From Gyromitra esculenta (lineage: Eukaryota > Ascomycota > Pezizomycetes > Pezizales > Discinaceae), in contig JBCAML010000005.1 in assembly GCA_038503075.1 (NCBI GenBank), forward strand, positions 1,984,001 through 2,048,000: a DNA stretch of 64,000 nucleotides, in the 5' to 3' direction. Positions 24,674 through 35,787 of the stretch are shown in pieces. Position numbers and translations under genes: made by a program. Numbering within the stretch: position 1 is the stretch's first letter; every line of letters starts with the position of its first letter. Under the pieces are notes generated by a model that saw only the letters and a program-made list of their open reading frames with translations, was not told the DNA's origin and ran no database searches.

Positions 24674-24894
24674 AGTTTTCGCTGCTGAAATCAAGACTCC
24701 CTCCCGTTGCACATCCGCATTTTCACCTCACCCAGATTTACTCGAGTGATCTAAGGTGAGTAGCACCGCACTTACACCCCTAACCCTGTCGCCTCTCAAA
24801 ATTTCAACTCCACCAACGTCATTCTGCGCCTCACTGGAAATCACCAGAAATCACTCCCAATACCACAATTCACCCCCCCAAAATACTCGCACAA

Positions 24895-26184
24895 ATGAAG
24901 ATATTCGTCCGACACCTTCGCACCCGACCCAACATCCGCCCCCCACGCAGAATCCCAGATACGAGCCTCACATCCGCTTCAATCCCCACCTCCGCTACCT
25001 CAATCCCAGAAATCGTACCCTCACCCCTTCACCCACCCGAAGCAGAAACACTCACCCGGTGGCGCCCTGTACGGCCTCATCCCAGTAGTAAAATTGATAC
25101 TCCTCCTCCGCGCAGAGCACCCGAGTATGCATCGCAGCACTTCGAAGCCACAGAAACAGACTACCCACCCCACGAAACAGACCATGATCCACTGCAACCC
25201 AAACTCAAAGAACACCGCGCAAAAGAGCCGCGTCTCAAAATGGCAGACATAGTACCCTCTGGGATCACACCCTACGCATACCGCTGGGAGGTAATCGCGC
25301 CAAGGGAAGAGCAGATCCAGAGTGCAGATAGCTTCTTCTTGAAATACCCGCCGAAACATCTGTGGTCTGAAGCCAAGTTCAAAAAGATCGATTTCGGTGA
25401 TGTTCCAGAGGTGTGAGGAACCCCTTTCCTTCCTTTCCGTTTATTGTGTTGAGGGACTAATATGGAGAGCGGGGTAATAGGTAGCGTTTCTCGGCCGCTC
25501 GAATGTGGGAAAGTCATCACTTCTTAATGCATTACTGAATAATAAGAACCTTGCATACACATCTTCGAAGCCAGGACGGACACGGCTTATGAACGCGTTT
25601 AGTATCGCTAATGGTCGGATGGTGCTGTTGGATATGCCGGGTTATGGTCATGCTTCGAGGGAAGAGTGGGGCGTGCAGATTATGAAATATTTAAAATCAC
25701 GGAAACAGTGCGTTTTACCCCACCCTCTTACCTCCGAATGAGAGAGGACGGATATTGGTGCTAAATCATGGTGTGTAGATTCCGTCGTGCTTTCCTCCTT
25801 ATAGATGCTAAACACGGTCTCAAGAAGAATGATCTTCTACTTCTGAGGCAGTTTGGTCAGGAGGGTATATCCTTTCAGATTGTTCTCTCCAAGATCGATC
25901 GTGTCAAGCCCGATGAGGTATCGAAGCTCTTCGAGGAGGTACGACATCTCATGGAGACTGGGATTGGGGGTATGAATGCTGGTCTTGGTGAGATCCTCGC
26001 AACATCAGCAGATCCACCGAGGAAGGGAGTAAAGAAGGTTGGATTGAGTGAGCTTAGATGGTCGGTTATGGTTGCGTGCGGATTGGAAAACGCTGGATTT
26101 GGGACCTTAAGGAACGCGAAAATAGGGCTTGAAGAACAGCTTGATGGCTATCCTGGAGGTGATGAAAATCACCGCGTAAACTAA
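24895..26184 (+). CDS. EngB/YihA-type GTPase, probable mitochondrial (Mrx8/GTPBP8-like)
   Basis: Exons 24895-25410, 25481-25707 and 25779-26184 give 382 residues. The bacterial relative EngB helps assemble the large ribosomal subunit; fungal Mrx8 and animal GTPBP8 are mitochondrial. The N-terminus [19 protein letters not shown] is basic and without acids, consistent with import. GTPase motifs: G1 GRSNVGKSS (177-185), G2 in [10 protein letters not shown]3 DMPGYG, G4 SKID in [12 protein letters not shown], and G5-like [20 protein letters not shown] is a typical EngB segment. About 170 residues precede the G domain, longer than bacterial forms. Introns of 70 and 71 nt restore EVAFLG and KQFRRAF. 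Assignment to mitochondria is inference. Confidence 0.92.
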
Positions 26185-26314
26185 AATGGAAGCCTTGTAT
26201 ATATACGACAACGTAATTATCACAGCGAAATGGAGATGGGTAATCTAAACAGTGTTCTAGCTTGTTCCTTCAAAAAAAAAAAAAATTATAGAATACAGAA
26301 TGTTCCGACATCCT

Positions 26315-27940
<1,626 letters not shown>

Positions 27941-28376
27941 AACGCCCGGACGATGTCTGATCGATGACGACTGCTAGTTACTGATTTTGATAGGTGCTGT
28001 AGGCCTTGGTTTAAGCGGAAAGATGGATGGCACTGATGATAGATGATGGATGGACGGACGATGATGGGCATGCTGGTTAGGTGTTGAGTGTGAGCCCAGT
28101 TAGCGGGACATTGAGCATCCACGTGATCTACACTTACCTAACAATGTGCTTGTCATGACGGGTGCTGGAGGCTGCGCGACAAAGGCAAAATACTGGGCAC
28201 AGGTGCCACGCAAAGAACACCTCGCCTTTCCCCTGACCTTCCAGAGCATTTAGAGTGCTTGGTCTCCGCCTCCCACGATCTTTTATCATCCACATTCAGC
28301 TTCTACTCAATACCAACTCACCTCATACAATTTTAATCGTTCCCACCACCACCGCTCTTTCCAAACCACAATCACA

Positions 28377-28764
28377 ATGTCTGATCAATTTGCTCAAATC
28401 GCCGATATCCCTAGAGAGTTCCTTAGGGACGGTACTCTATTCATCAACCGATGCACTAAGCGTATGTTACCTTCATCCCGAGTTCTTTTCGCCGTGTTTT
28501 CTTTGCTTTCGCGTGCTAACAGCTCTGAGATTCTATAGCGGATAAAAGGGAGTTCATCAAGATCTCGCAGGCTGTCGGTATTGGTTTCGTTGTTATGGGC
28601 GCCATCGGCTTCATCGTGAAGCTCATTCACATTCCTGTCAACAACATTTTAGTGTATGTGCCTTCCATTCCAATATCTTGTCATGCATTTCCGTAATATG
28701 CAGATTCTGGTAAGTTTCTTGTCTTTTACACATAACTAACATATATTACAGTGGTGCGGCATAA
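28377..28764 (+). CDS. SSS1: Sec61 translocon gamma subunit (Sss1)
   Basis: Exons 28377-28461, 28539-28653 and 28752-28764 give 70 residues. Sss1 is the tail-anchored clamp subunit of the ER Sec61 channel. Visible: [19 protein letters not shown], the conserved [20 protein letters not shown] at the exon 1/2 junction, and one membrane segment ([20 protein letters not shown]) ending VNNILVGAA. Length and charge pattern match the family. Introns are 77 and 98 nt; the second has a clean CTAAC branch point. Inside intron 2, AG|ATTCTG|GTAAGT could define a 6-nt exon, but including it would change the conserved NILVG end, so I left it out. Confidence 0.96.
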
Positions 28765-29265
28765 GTTATTGGACAATTGCTTTTTGGAGAATGGGTTTCA
28801 AAGCACGACATAACTGGGACTGGAGTTTTCGCTATTCTAGTGTGGAGGAGAGGAAGTGAACGCGAAAGGGAAAGGTGGTTTTTCTGGTTACTGTACGATA
28901 CTTTCAGCGGGGGGGGCGCGGTTGGGTTTTTTTTTTCCTTGCACAAAAGGTATTGGATTAAATTCCATCACTAGAAAGACACATAATGCTTGATTTATCA
29001 TGAGAAATACGTGGCTCGAGCTTGCAAGTGCCAGAAGGTTCCCAAATTAAACCTGCGCTACAATCTGTAGTGCATGTAGTAACCATCACATGTTGTGCTG
29101 TAAATCGCCGGAGCAGCACAGTCCCCATACCGTAACCCTGCACACCAAATTTAGGCGCGTTTCCAGAACGCGTCTCATCTAAGAAGCTTCAATCGGCTCC
29201 GGGATCCTCTCCCATTTCCTATTTTAGCTCGCCTCCCCTAAACTCAACCCTCAGAAAATACCATC

Positions 29266-30503
29266 ATGTCCGATTCCGAAGGCGATTCTACCGGCGACTC
29301 TAATGAGTTCCCCTCGCCTCCAATCGACATAGATCCTTATGCCATTCTTTCCATCCCACGAACTTCCACTGCTGCTGAAATCCGTTCCGCCTACCGTCGC
29401 CTTGCGCTGTCTACCCACCCCGACAAAGTCCCTGTTGCTGAACGTGGCTCTGCACACACCAAATTCCAGCAAGTAGCATTCGCATACGCTGTTCTTAGCG
29501 ACGAGGCGCGGCGCGCGCGCTACGATGCTACAGGAAGTACGAGTGAGAGCGCTTTCGGGGGAGATGGAGAGGCTTTCGATTGGAAAGCATTCTTTAGGCA
29601 GCAGGTTAAGGACTTAGTGAGCCCAGAAGCAGTGGAGAAGTTTAAGATGGAGTATCAAGGTGTGTTCTTCTTGCCACCTAACTCTTATTTCGCTAGAGTT
29701 TGGGTTAATTAGAGATGGAATCAGGTTCTGAAGAAGAGCGCCTTGCTGTTCTCGATGCCTACACATCTTCAAAAGGTTCCCTCGATGTGATCTTCGAGCG
29801 TGTGATGGTCTCCTCAGTTCTCGATGACGAGGAGCGCTTCCGCGCTATAATCAAAGCCGCCATTGACGCTGGAGAAGTTGAAGCCTACACAGCATTTACT
29901 AAAGAATCAGGGAAATCAAAGAATCAACGGCGGAAGAAGGCGGAAGGGGAGGCAAAAGACGCGGAAGAGTATGCGAAGGTACTGGGAGTGTGGGATTTGT
30001 TATTCGGGGAGAAAAAGAGGAATATGGAGGAGAGTGAGCGAAAGGTGTATTCTGGAGAGGCTGAGGTCAACGGTGACGAAAATGAGGAAGAGGAATTTAC
30101 AACAAAACCAAAACCGAACAAGAACAAGAAAGGAAAAGCTGTAAGACCCACAACCAAGAAGGCTAAAAAAGACGATACGTCCGCCTTGGAAGCACTCATA
30201 AAATCTCGTCAGCAAAACCGACAAGCCGATTTCTTATCAGGCATTGAGGCCAGATATGGCGCTGGAGGATCTGAAGTCACAAAGTACGAAACTCGAAAGA
30301 GATCCCGAGGTCGAGGCCGAGGTAAGAAAGCTACGGAAGTGGTGTTGGTGGAGGGGGTAGAGGAGACGGTAGAACCTTCTAAACAGGAATTTCAAGTTGC
30401 AAGAGAGAAGGTAGAGAAGAACATGGCGAAGAAAAGAGCTAAAAGGGAAGAGGATAGTGATGGGGCGGGGAAGAGGAGATCAAAGAGAGTCAAGGCTAGA
30501 TAA
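29266..30503 (+). CDS. J-domain protein, DNAJC9-like
   Basis: Exons 29266-29659 and 29713-30503 give 394 residues. DNAJC9 proteins couple Hsp70 to histone H3-H4 handling in the nucleus. The J domain spans about residues 23-90 (DPYAILSIPRTSTAAEIRSA, then HPD at 51-53 and FQQVAFAYAVLSDEARR). Downstream SGSEEERLAVLDAYTSSKGS and VLDDEERFRAIIKAAIDAGE match the DNAJC9 core. The C-terminal third is Lys/Arg/Glu-rich with apparent nuclear-targeting runs (SRGRGRGKK, GKRRSKRVKAR). The 53-nt intron splits the Gln-Glu junction. Histone partnership is inferred from the family only. Confidence 0.9.
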
Positions 30504-31112
30504 TTGGCTCACTAGGTACTAAAGTTGAGAAGTTATTACTTTCAAGCGATGACTTATGTAACTAGAAGCATATTGTTGATTTCAATGTTTTACAGCCTTT
30601 CTGTTTGAAGTAGTTGGCTAGGGCTTTGTCACTTACAAATTGTTCTCTACAACACTCACACTACCACCCAACACTAGAAGATGTTTTTTTATCCAGGTTG
30701 AAATAGAATAATCACATGTATGCAAACTAGCAAGTTACCATAAAACAGGTACCTTACTACATATAGGTACTGCAAGTAAGAGAATACAGCATACGAATAA
30801 CATGTAAAGTTCACAATTTTCGGTGTTTGCAGCCTGCATAAACGTTATCACATACATATATTCATCTAAAGAAAGGCGAGCTTCATGATAATCTTGAATT
30901 CTTGCACTATTAATTCTACCAAATCTTCAAGCTTATTATATGTAGTCTGAAAGCAGTATTAGCGCATTCTTGTGTCAATCCAGTATTCATCCTCCAATCA
31001 AAGACTAATGGTGTTAGATCCATGTAAATCTGTTCACGATTCCAAGTTAGAATCGCTACTTATCTTGAATATCCAAAGCCAATCAAATCAAGGTTAAAAA
31101 CAAAAGGAACAT

Positions 31113-31221
31113 AGGAATCAGGCTACGGCCCCGGTCAAAGGGCGGTTTCATCAATACCCCACGTATAGCGGGGGCATATGAAGACCGTCGTGAGATTGTA
31201 GAAGGAGTATCATCATGTTAA
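31113..31221 (-). ncRNA. Box C/D snoRNA A, U35/snR73-like (25S guide)
   Basis: Minus strand: box C ATGATGA (complement of 31210-31216), internal C' TTGATGA (complement of 31149-31155), box D CTGA (complement of 31118-31121). The stretch opposite 31182-31195 is perfectly antisense over 14 nt to 25S AGACCGUCGUGAGA near the peptidyl-transferase region, the target of the U35/snR73 guides as I recall them. The D' box is degenerate. It lies in host intron 31277-31030. Confidence 0.8.
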
Positions 31222-31403
31222 GATGATCCTTTAAGTAGGGAAAACGAAAGTGAGGATATAAAAACTTTGAGACTAACCTTTGGAAGGAGGATGGAACATG
31301 CATCAGCATTGAGATGTCACGACAGTTGTTCTACTTTGATATTTATGTTAATCCTCTGAGGTGAAAGCTAATATGACGGGGGAGATGATGAGGTAAAGGG
31401 TAG

Positions 31404-31496
31404 GGAAGTCAGTCATTCCGGTTCTCGTCTTTTACAGGATGCTACTCCCGCTCGGACATATGCTTGTCTATTTTAAAGGAAATCTCATCATTTTAA
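31404..31496 (-). ncRNA. Box C/D snoRNA B, U27/snR74-like (18S A28 guide)
   Basis: Box C ATGATGA (complement of 31485-31491), box D CTGA (complement of 31409-31412), D' CCGA (complement of 31452-31455). The guide opposite 31457-31469 is perfectly antisense to 13 nt of 18S rRNA, CAUAUGCUUGUCU (yeast nt 25-37). Counting five bases upstream of D' lands on A28, the known target of U27/snR74. Host intron 31537-31331. Confidence 0.87.
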
Positions 31497-31665
31497 GGAG
31501 AATGTGGGCAAGCAAAGTAGGAAACAAAATATCTTACTATTTCTAGAAAGGCTGAAGGCTTGTGTGTTAGAAGTAAACTGAGGCACTATTGTATTATATG
31601 TCTGAAGAAAGTTAGCAAATTTCCAACATCAAACGTTGCGTAATATGTATGGGTGACAGAGTGTG

Positions 31666-31761
31666 AACAGTCAGATATTGCATGAATGGTATTAAAAGTT
31701 TGTTTCGTCATCGGTAAACCCGAATAAGACTCGTCATCTAAAATGGATATCATCATCCAGA
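31666..31761 (-). ncRNA. Box C/D snoRNA C (25S guides)
   Basis: Box C ATGATGA (complement of 31750-31756) and box D CTGA (complement of 31671-31674). The stretch opposite 31730-31741 is antisense over 12 nt to 25S CUCGUCAUCUAA, and that opposite 31680-31689 is antisense over 10 nt to GCAUGAAUGG, a site about 20 nt further along the same 25S region. The second match starts six bases from box D, off the usual +5 register. Terminal stem weak. Host intron 31804-31602. Confidence 0.68.
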
Positions 31762-31915
31762 GGGGATGGGGGGAATAGGGAAAGCTTCTAGAGAAAAAAA
31801 TTACCTTTTCCAGTTAGTCACTAAGGAAAATCTTTGAAAAGGATTGTTCTGAAAAATTTGTCAGTATCAACAAAAAATTATTGTGCAAAGTACAGTTAAC
31901 TAAGAGAAGACATAA

Positions 31916-32031
31916 TGCGGCCGACTTGAATCAGTGGACCGGGGTTTCTGAGGCCCTAGCCATAATTGCGTCTCGATCATTGGATTTCAGAGACCAGTGC
32001 TCTATGCAAATCATCATTTAAGACGGCCGCA
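31916..32031 (-). ncRNA. Box C/D snoRNA D with strong terminal stem
   Basis: Box C ATGATGA (complement of 32011-32017), D' CTGA (complement of 31987-31990), a C'-like TGATCGA, and box D CTGA (complement of 31931-31934). The ends form a stem: TGCGGCCG pairs over 8 bp plus CTT/AAG past one mismatch (31916-31930 with 32018-32031). The stretch before D' (opposite 31994-32003) is antisense over 10 nt to 25S CCAGUGCUCU. Host intron 32070-31849. Confidence 0.82.
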
Positions 32032-32165
32032 TACATGACGCTCTGTGATAGTGAGAAAGCATCGTCTAACCTCAATTTCATCCATGGTAAGCCTGAAGTA
32101 ACCACAGTTAGCACACGTTATTAAGCGAGTGATGTTGAGATGTATATAGAAAGTAGTGAAAGGGT

Positions 32166-32264
32166 GAAAGCTCAGAAATAGCCATTTGATTTCGGCATTG
32201 CACCAAAGTGCTTGGACGGTAATTTCCAGCGTATATAGTTGTCAAATTGTTCATCTTTGCGATC
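32166..32264 (-). ncRNA. Candidate box C/D snoRNA F
   Basis: Weaker member: box C variant AAGATGA (complement of 32251-32257) and box D CTGA (complement of 32172-32175). The stretch opposite 32228-32236 matches 9 nt of 18S (AGCGUAUAU). Kept because it sits alone in a 250-nt host intron (32342-32093) with a GTATGT donor and GCTAAC branch point, like its neighbours. Confidence 0.5.
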
Positions 32265-32516
32265 TGGGACAGGAACAGGGCATAAGGCAATTGAGGGAGA
32301 TGTGGATGAAGTACGTGGGATGAAGAGAAATTAAATACATACCATGACTTTTATTGCTTTGCAGGTTGAGTTGTGTTAGTGTTGTGACAAAAAAATTACA
32401 GTCACAAGGACTAATTCAAACTAAGAAACATCACTGTATCCTGATATCTGGTTTCGTTAGCAGCGAACCCCGAAAGAATCTCGCGATGAGCAATAATAAA
32501 TTGACGGAAAAGGTTT

Positions 32517-32612
32517 CCATATCAGCCTGACGTGCAAAGTAGTTTCACACCTCAACCCTTTGGGAAGAAGTCAAAGACTCTAGTTATGCGGTTGTACAAA
32601 TCATCACCAAAA
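32517..32612 (-). ncRNA. Box C/D snoRNA E (two 25S guides)
   Basis: Box C GTGATGA (complement of 32601-32607), box D CTGA (complement of 32522-32525). The guide next to box D (opposite 32526-32538) is antisense over 12-13 nt to 25S (C)CUGACGUGCAAA. A second stretch opposite 32576-32585 is antisense over 10 nt to 25S GACUCUAGUU ahead of a D'-like TTGA. Flanking GGTTT/AAACC can pair. Host intron 32665-32441. Confidence 0.8.
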
Positions 32613-32843
32613 AAACCATTGGTGCGAGGGGAATAAAAGGGAGATAGATGAAAATTATTACTGACCATTGCATTGCATTCCCTGCTGTTGCGTTGGGGGA
32701 CGCGATGCTGTGCAAACAGGGAAATATGAGGATAAAGAGGGGATGTGGTGAGGAGCGAAAAAAATCTGATTTGTAGAGAACGATCACGTTTTTTTGCCGC
32801 CTTGGCACCATGGGACTGGTGTGGGGCAGAGCCCCTTGCCCAT

Positions 32844-32851
32844 AACCCTAA
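32844..32851. promoter_or_regulatory. Telobox AACCCTAA at the snoRNA host promoter
   Basis: AACCCTAA about 180 bp upstream of the first host donor on the minus-strand gene. In yeasts Tbf1 binds TTAGGG-type sites in snoRNA promoters; the position fits but binding here is inference. Confidence 0.5.
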
Positions 32852-33606
32852 TCCCTCGACGGCTTCTGGCTAAATCAAATTGAGCAGCCCGAAACATCTT
32901 CGTCCATTAAAGTTTTAAAATTTTAAAAGCAAACAAAATTTGCGTCCAACCTCGGTTCACTAATGTTATTCCGGTAGCGGGCGATCTCGGAAGACACCGG
33001 CTGATACGCCTAACCTTACCTTACCGATTTTTTTCGTGAATCTCCGGATATCCGAAGAAAGAAGGGATTTTAGTAGACGGGTTTGGGAAAATAACATGGG
33101 GCGCTTTTGGCGGGGTCAAGTGTGGGTTGGTTCTATTATTTGATCACGAGTCCTTCGCAACAAACGACGTCACGAGCCTCCTACTGGCTGGCCCAGAAGT
33201 TCCATAGTCCCTAATGGCGCGGACGTAGAAGGAAAAAGAAAGGAGAAATACGAATGGCGGCTATCAACGGATATGCTGAGAGACGAAGGAGTAGATGATA
33301 AGTATCGTGTGCTATTTTTTATGCAGCTCACATCGTAGGCAATGCTCGGTAGCCGCAGGAATTCAGGACGAGCAGTACTGCCACCCTTGTAACTTCGAGC
33401 TTATTTAAATAGCTCAGTTAATTGCAAGAACTCTCTCTGTACAGTAGTATAACTAGTGACTACACCCCCTCAACATCATCACTGGACTTTCTTCTAGATT
33501 CGCTATCCCTCTGTTCACGAACATCATACAAACATTACCTACACCCTAAACCTCGTATCATTATCACTCTTTCTATTCCCAAGACAGCTCCATAGCTCTA
33601 TTCAAA
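32852..33606. other. Promoter spacer between snoRNA host and FBP1
   Basis: No gene recognised. It holds the start region of the minus-strand host transcript on the left and a pyrimidine-rich FBP1 leader on the right. Confidence 0.5.
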
Positions 33607-34958
33607 ATGGTTACAAACGATAATAACGGCCATGCCGCTGCTGATGCTGAGGTGAAGACTGATATTATCACCTTAACTCGCTTCCTTACAGAAGCCCAGC
33701 ACGAACTTGGCTCATATGCCACTGGCGACTTCACGTACGTCTCCTCATGGGTTTTACAGCTGCATAGTATAATTACAGAAAGCTCATGCTCGAGACAGAC
33801 TACTATGCCACGCCCTTCAATTCTCATTCAAAAGCATTGCGTAAGTAACCCACCGGACACTTTTGGAGAGTATTGGCAACTAATTTAAAGTCTGACTTCA
33901 TAGCTACTACATCCGACGTGCTACTCTAATCAATGTAGGTCTCCACAATAACTATAATTCATAGAATAAAACTTACCCCTCCTCTTTTAAAGCTTATCGG
34001 TCTTGCTGGCTCTGCCAATTCTACCGGCGACGACCAAAAGAAACTCGACGTTATCGGGAATGAGATTTTCATCAACGCTATGCGTGGTTGTGGTAAAGTG
34101 AAGGTGCTTGTATCCGAAGAAGAAGACGAAGCTATCATCTTCCCTGGGAACGGGAGATATGCCGTCGTCTGCGACCCTATTGATGGTTCTTCCAATTTGG
34201 ATGCTGGTGTGTCAGTTGGTACTATCTTTGGTATCTTCAGATTGGACGAGCATGCTACTGGGACGGCAGAGGATGTCTTGCTTCCAGGAACAGAGCTTGT
34301 GGCTTCTGGATTCACGATGTACGGCGCTTCGGCAAATCTGGTATTGACTATGAAAGGCGGAAGCGTGAATGGCTTCACGCTTGACAACGCGCTTGGAGAA
34401 TTTATCCTCACACATCCCGATGTTCGTACCTTTTTCCACTACTAAAAAAATACACTAACAGCCAACAGATGAAAATGCCAAAAACGAGAAGCATCTACTC
34501 CGTTAACGAAGGAAACTCTCTTTACTGGACTGATGCCTGCAAAGAATATTTCGAGTCCATCAAGTACCCTAAAGAGTCGGGTGCGAAACCCTACTCTGCC
34601 CGATATATCGGATCCATGGTTGCAGATGCATATAGGACTTTGTGTTATGGAGGGATGTTTGCCTACCCGGCTGATACGAAAAGCCCTAAGGGGAAGCTGC
34701 GAATTCTATATGAGTGTGCACCTATGGCTATGGTTATGGAGAATGGTAAGTCTCGGCTAGTTAGGTGGGATAGTGATTTGGGAGCGATGGCTAATTTTAT
34801 ATTTTACAGCGGGTGGGTTAGCAGTTACCAGTGTTATGAAAAGGATGCTTGACGTTGTGCCAGAACACATCCATGATAGGTCAGGTATCTTCATGGGCTC
34901 GTATGACGAGATTAAGAGAGTTCAAGCTATTTTTGAAAAGCATGGTGTGAAGCCGTAA
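33607..34958 (+). CDS. FBP1: Fructose-1,6-bisphosphatase
   Basis: Exons 33607-33734, 33799-33840, 33904-33934, 33993-34421, 34469-34745 and 34810-34958 give 351 residues. The enzyme hydrolyses fructose-1,6-bisphosphate to fructose-6-phosphate, the committed cytosolic step of gluconeogenesis. Visible: the N-terminal TLTRFLTEAQHELGSYATGDF, the metal and substrate site SEEEDEAIIFPGNGRYAVV and DPIDGSSNLDAGVSVGTIFG, RSIYSVNEGN, and KPYSARYIGSMVADAYRTL. The C-terminus GGLAVTSVMKRMLDVVPEHI with DRSGIFMGS completes the family. Exons 2 and 3 are only 42 and 31 nt, yet their joins give LLCHALQFSFKSIAYYIRRA in frame. All introns are 47-64 nt. An N-terminal Pro degron is not evident. Confidence 0.97.
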
Positions 34959-35787
34959 ATGGCAGACTAATGGATTTGTGAAGATTGAGAGATTGATGTT
35001 TTTCCGGGTGTCAGTTCTGTCGAAAAGACTAATCGGAATTACCTTCTGTACTTTTTATATTTTTCGTTTTCATTGGATTTGGTGTACAATTTAGTTATGT
35101 AGGGAAAAGAATGGAGTCCTGGGTTTTTCTCAAAACTGCTTTGTGGGGGAGTGAATGAGGTCTGCAGAAAATGCTTATCGATTGTGAATTGATGATCCAG
35201 TAACTTCTACATGAAGGATGTGATACCCGAAACTTCCGCACACCCGTATATTTTCATATCGTTACCCGCGCATCCCCACGTATCCTTAACGATTACGAGA
35301 TATCTAAATCCCTCTCTACCCTAGGATTAGTGATACTCATTTCCAGGGTGCAGATCAGTTAAACAAAAACTACATGTACTACCGTGCATTTAGTTCAAGC
35401 GCTGCATGTCCCTTTTATATCAGAAATTCCGGGGTTCACAGAATAGTGGGATCTAGACGTTACATGTAGTACATAGATATCGTTAAAGTGTGACCTGAGA
35501 ACCGTACTCACGGCTACATCTCCCGTGGCTTTTATGACATGATTCCCTCTAGCTCTTTTTCCGAAACCAAAAATTCCAATCTCTTTTGTTATCCAATTTT
35601 TCTATCACATTACATGAATAAGCGTAAACTTTATCTTTTATTACTATACGTGATTTTTGCGCAACATCAGCGAAAGAATCATTTTAATTGAAGTCGTGTT
35701 ATTTCCACCAGTTCCTCATATTTAGGTACGATTCTACTTTTACAGTAGTCCTCTCTTGTGTTATTCTTGATCCTGAGTGATTTCGGC
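34959..35787. other. Convergent 3' spacer
   Basis: 3' flanks of FBP1 (+) and SOD2 (-). No supportable gene. Confidence 0.5.

Larger units (their letters stand above)
30820..32843 (-). ncRNA. Non-coding snoRNA host transcript with six intronic box C/D snoRNAs
   Basis: No protein gene fits here, but the minus strand shows a chain of splice signals: introns 32665-32441, 32342-32093, 32070-31849, 31804-31602, 31537-31331 and 31277-31030 (203-250 nt), separated by tiny exons (22-98 nt, e.g. 32092-32071, 31848-31805, 31601-31538, 31330-31278). Donors include GTATGT, GTAAGA, GTTAGT and GTCAGT; acceptors are preceded by branch points such as GCTAAC (31611-31616, 32108-32113, 32456-32461). These introns are two to four times longer than most protein-gene introns here. 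Each holds exactly one box C/D pair, and the exons share no continuous frame. This is the plan of snoRNA host genes that release guides from debranched introns. Transcript ends are approximate; a telobox lies just upstream. Confidence 0.78.

Noticed and set aside
28690..28696. 6-nt micro-exon in SSS1 intron 2
   Set aside because: It would spoil the conserved NILVG C-terminus; simple splicing fits the family.
31383..31390. Plus-strand GATGATGA as a box C of another snoRNA
   Set aside because: No box D at a suitable distance on the plus strand; it overlaps host sequence of the minus-strand set.
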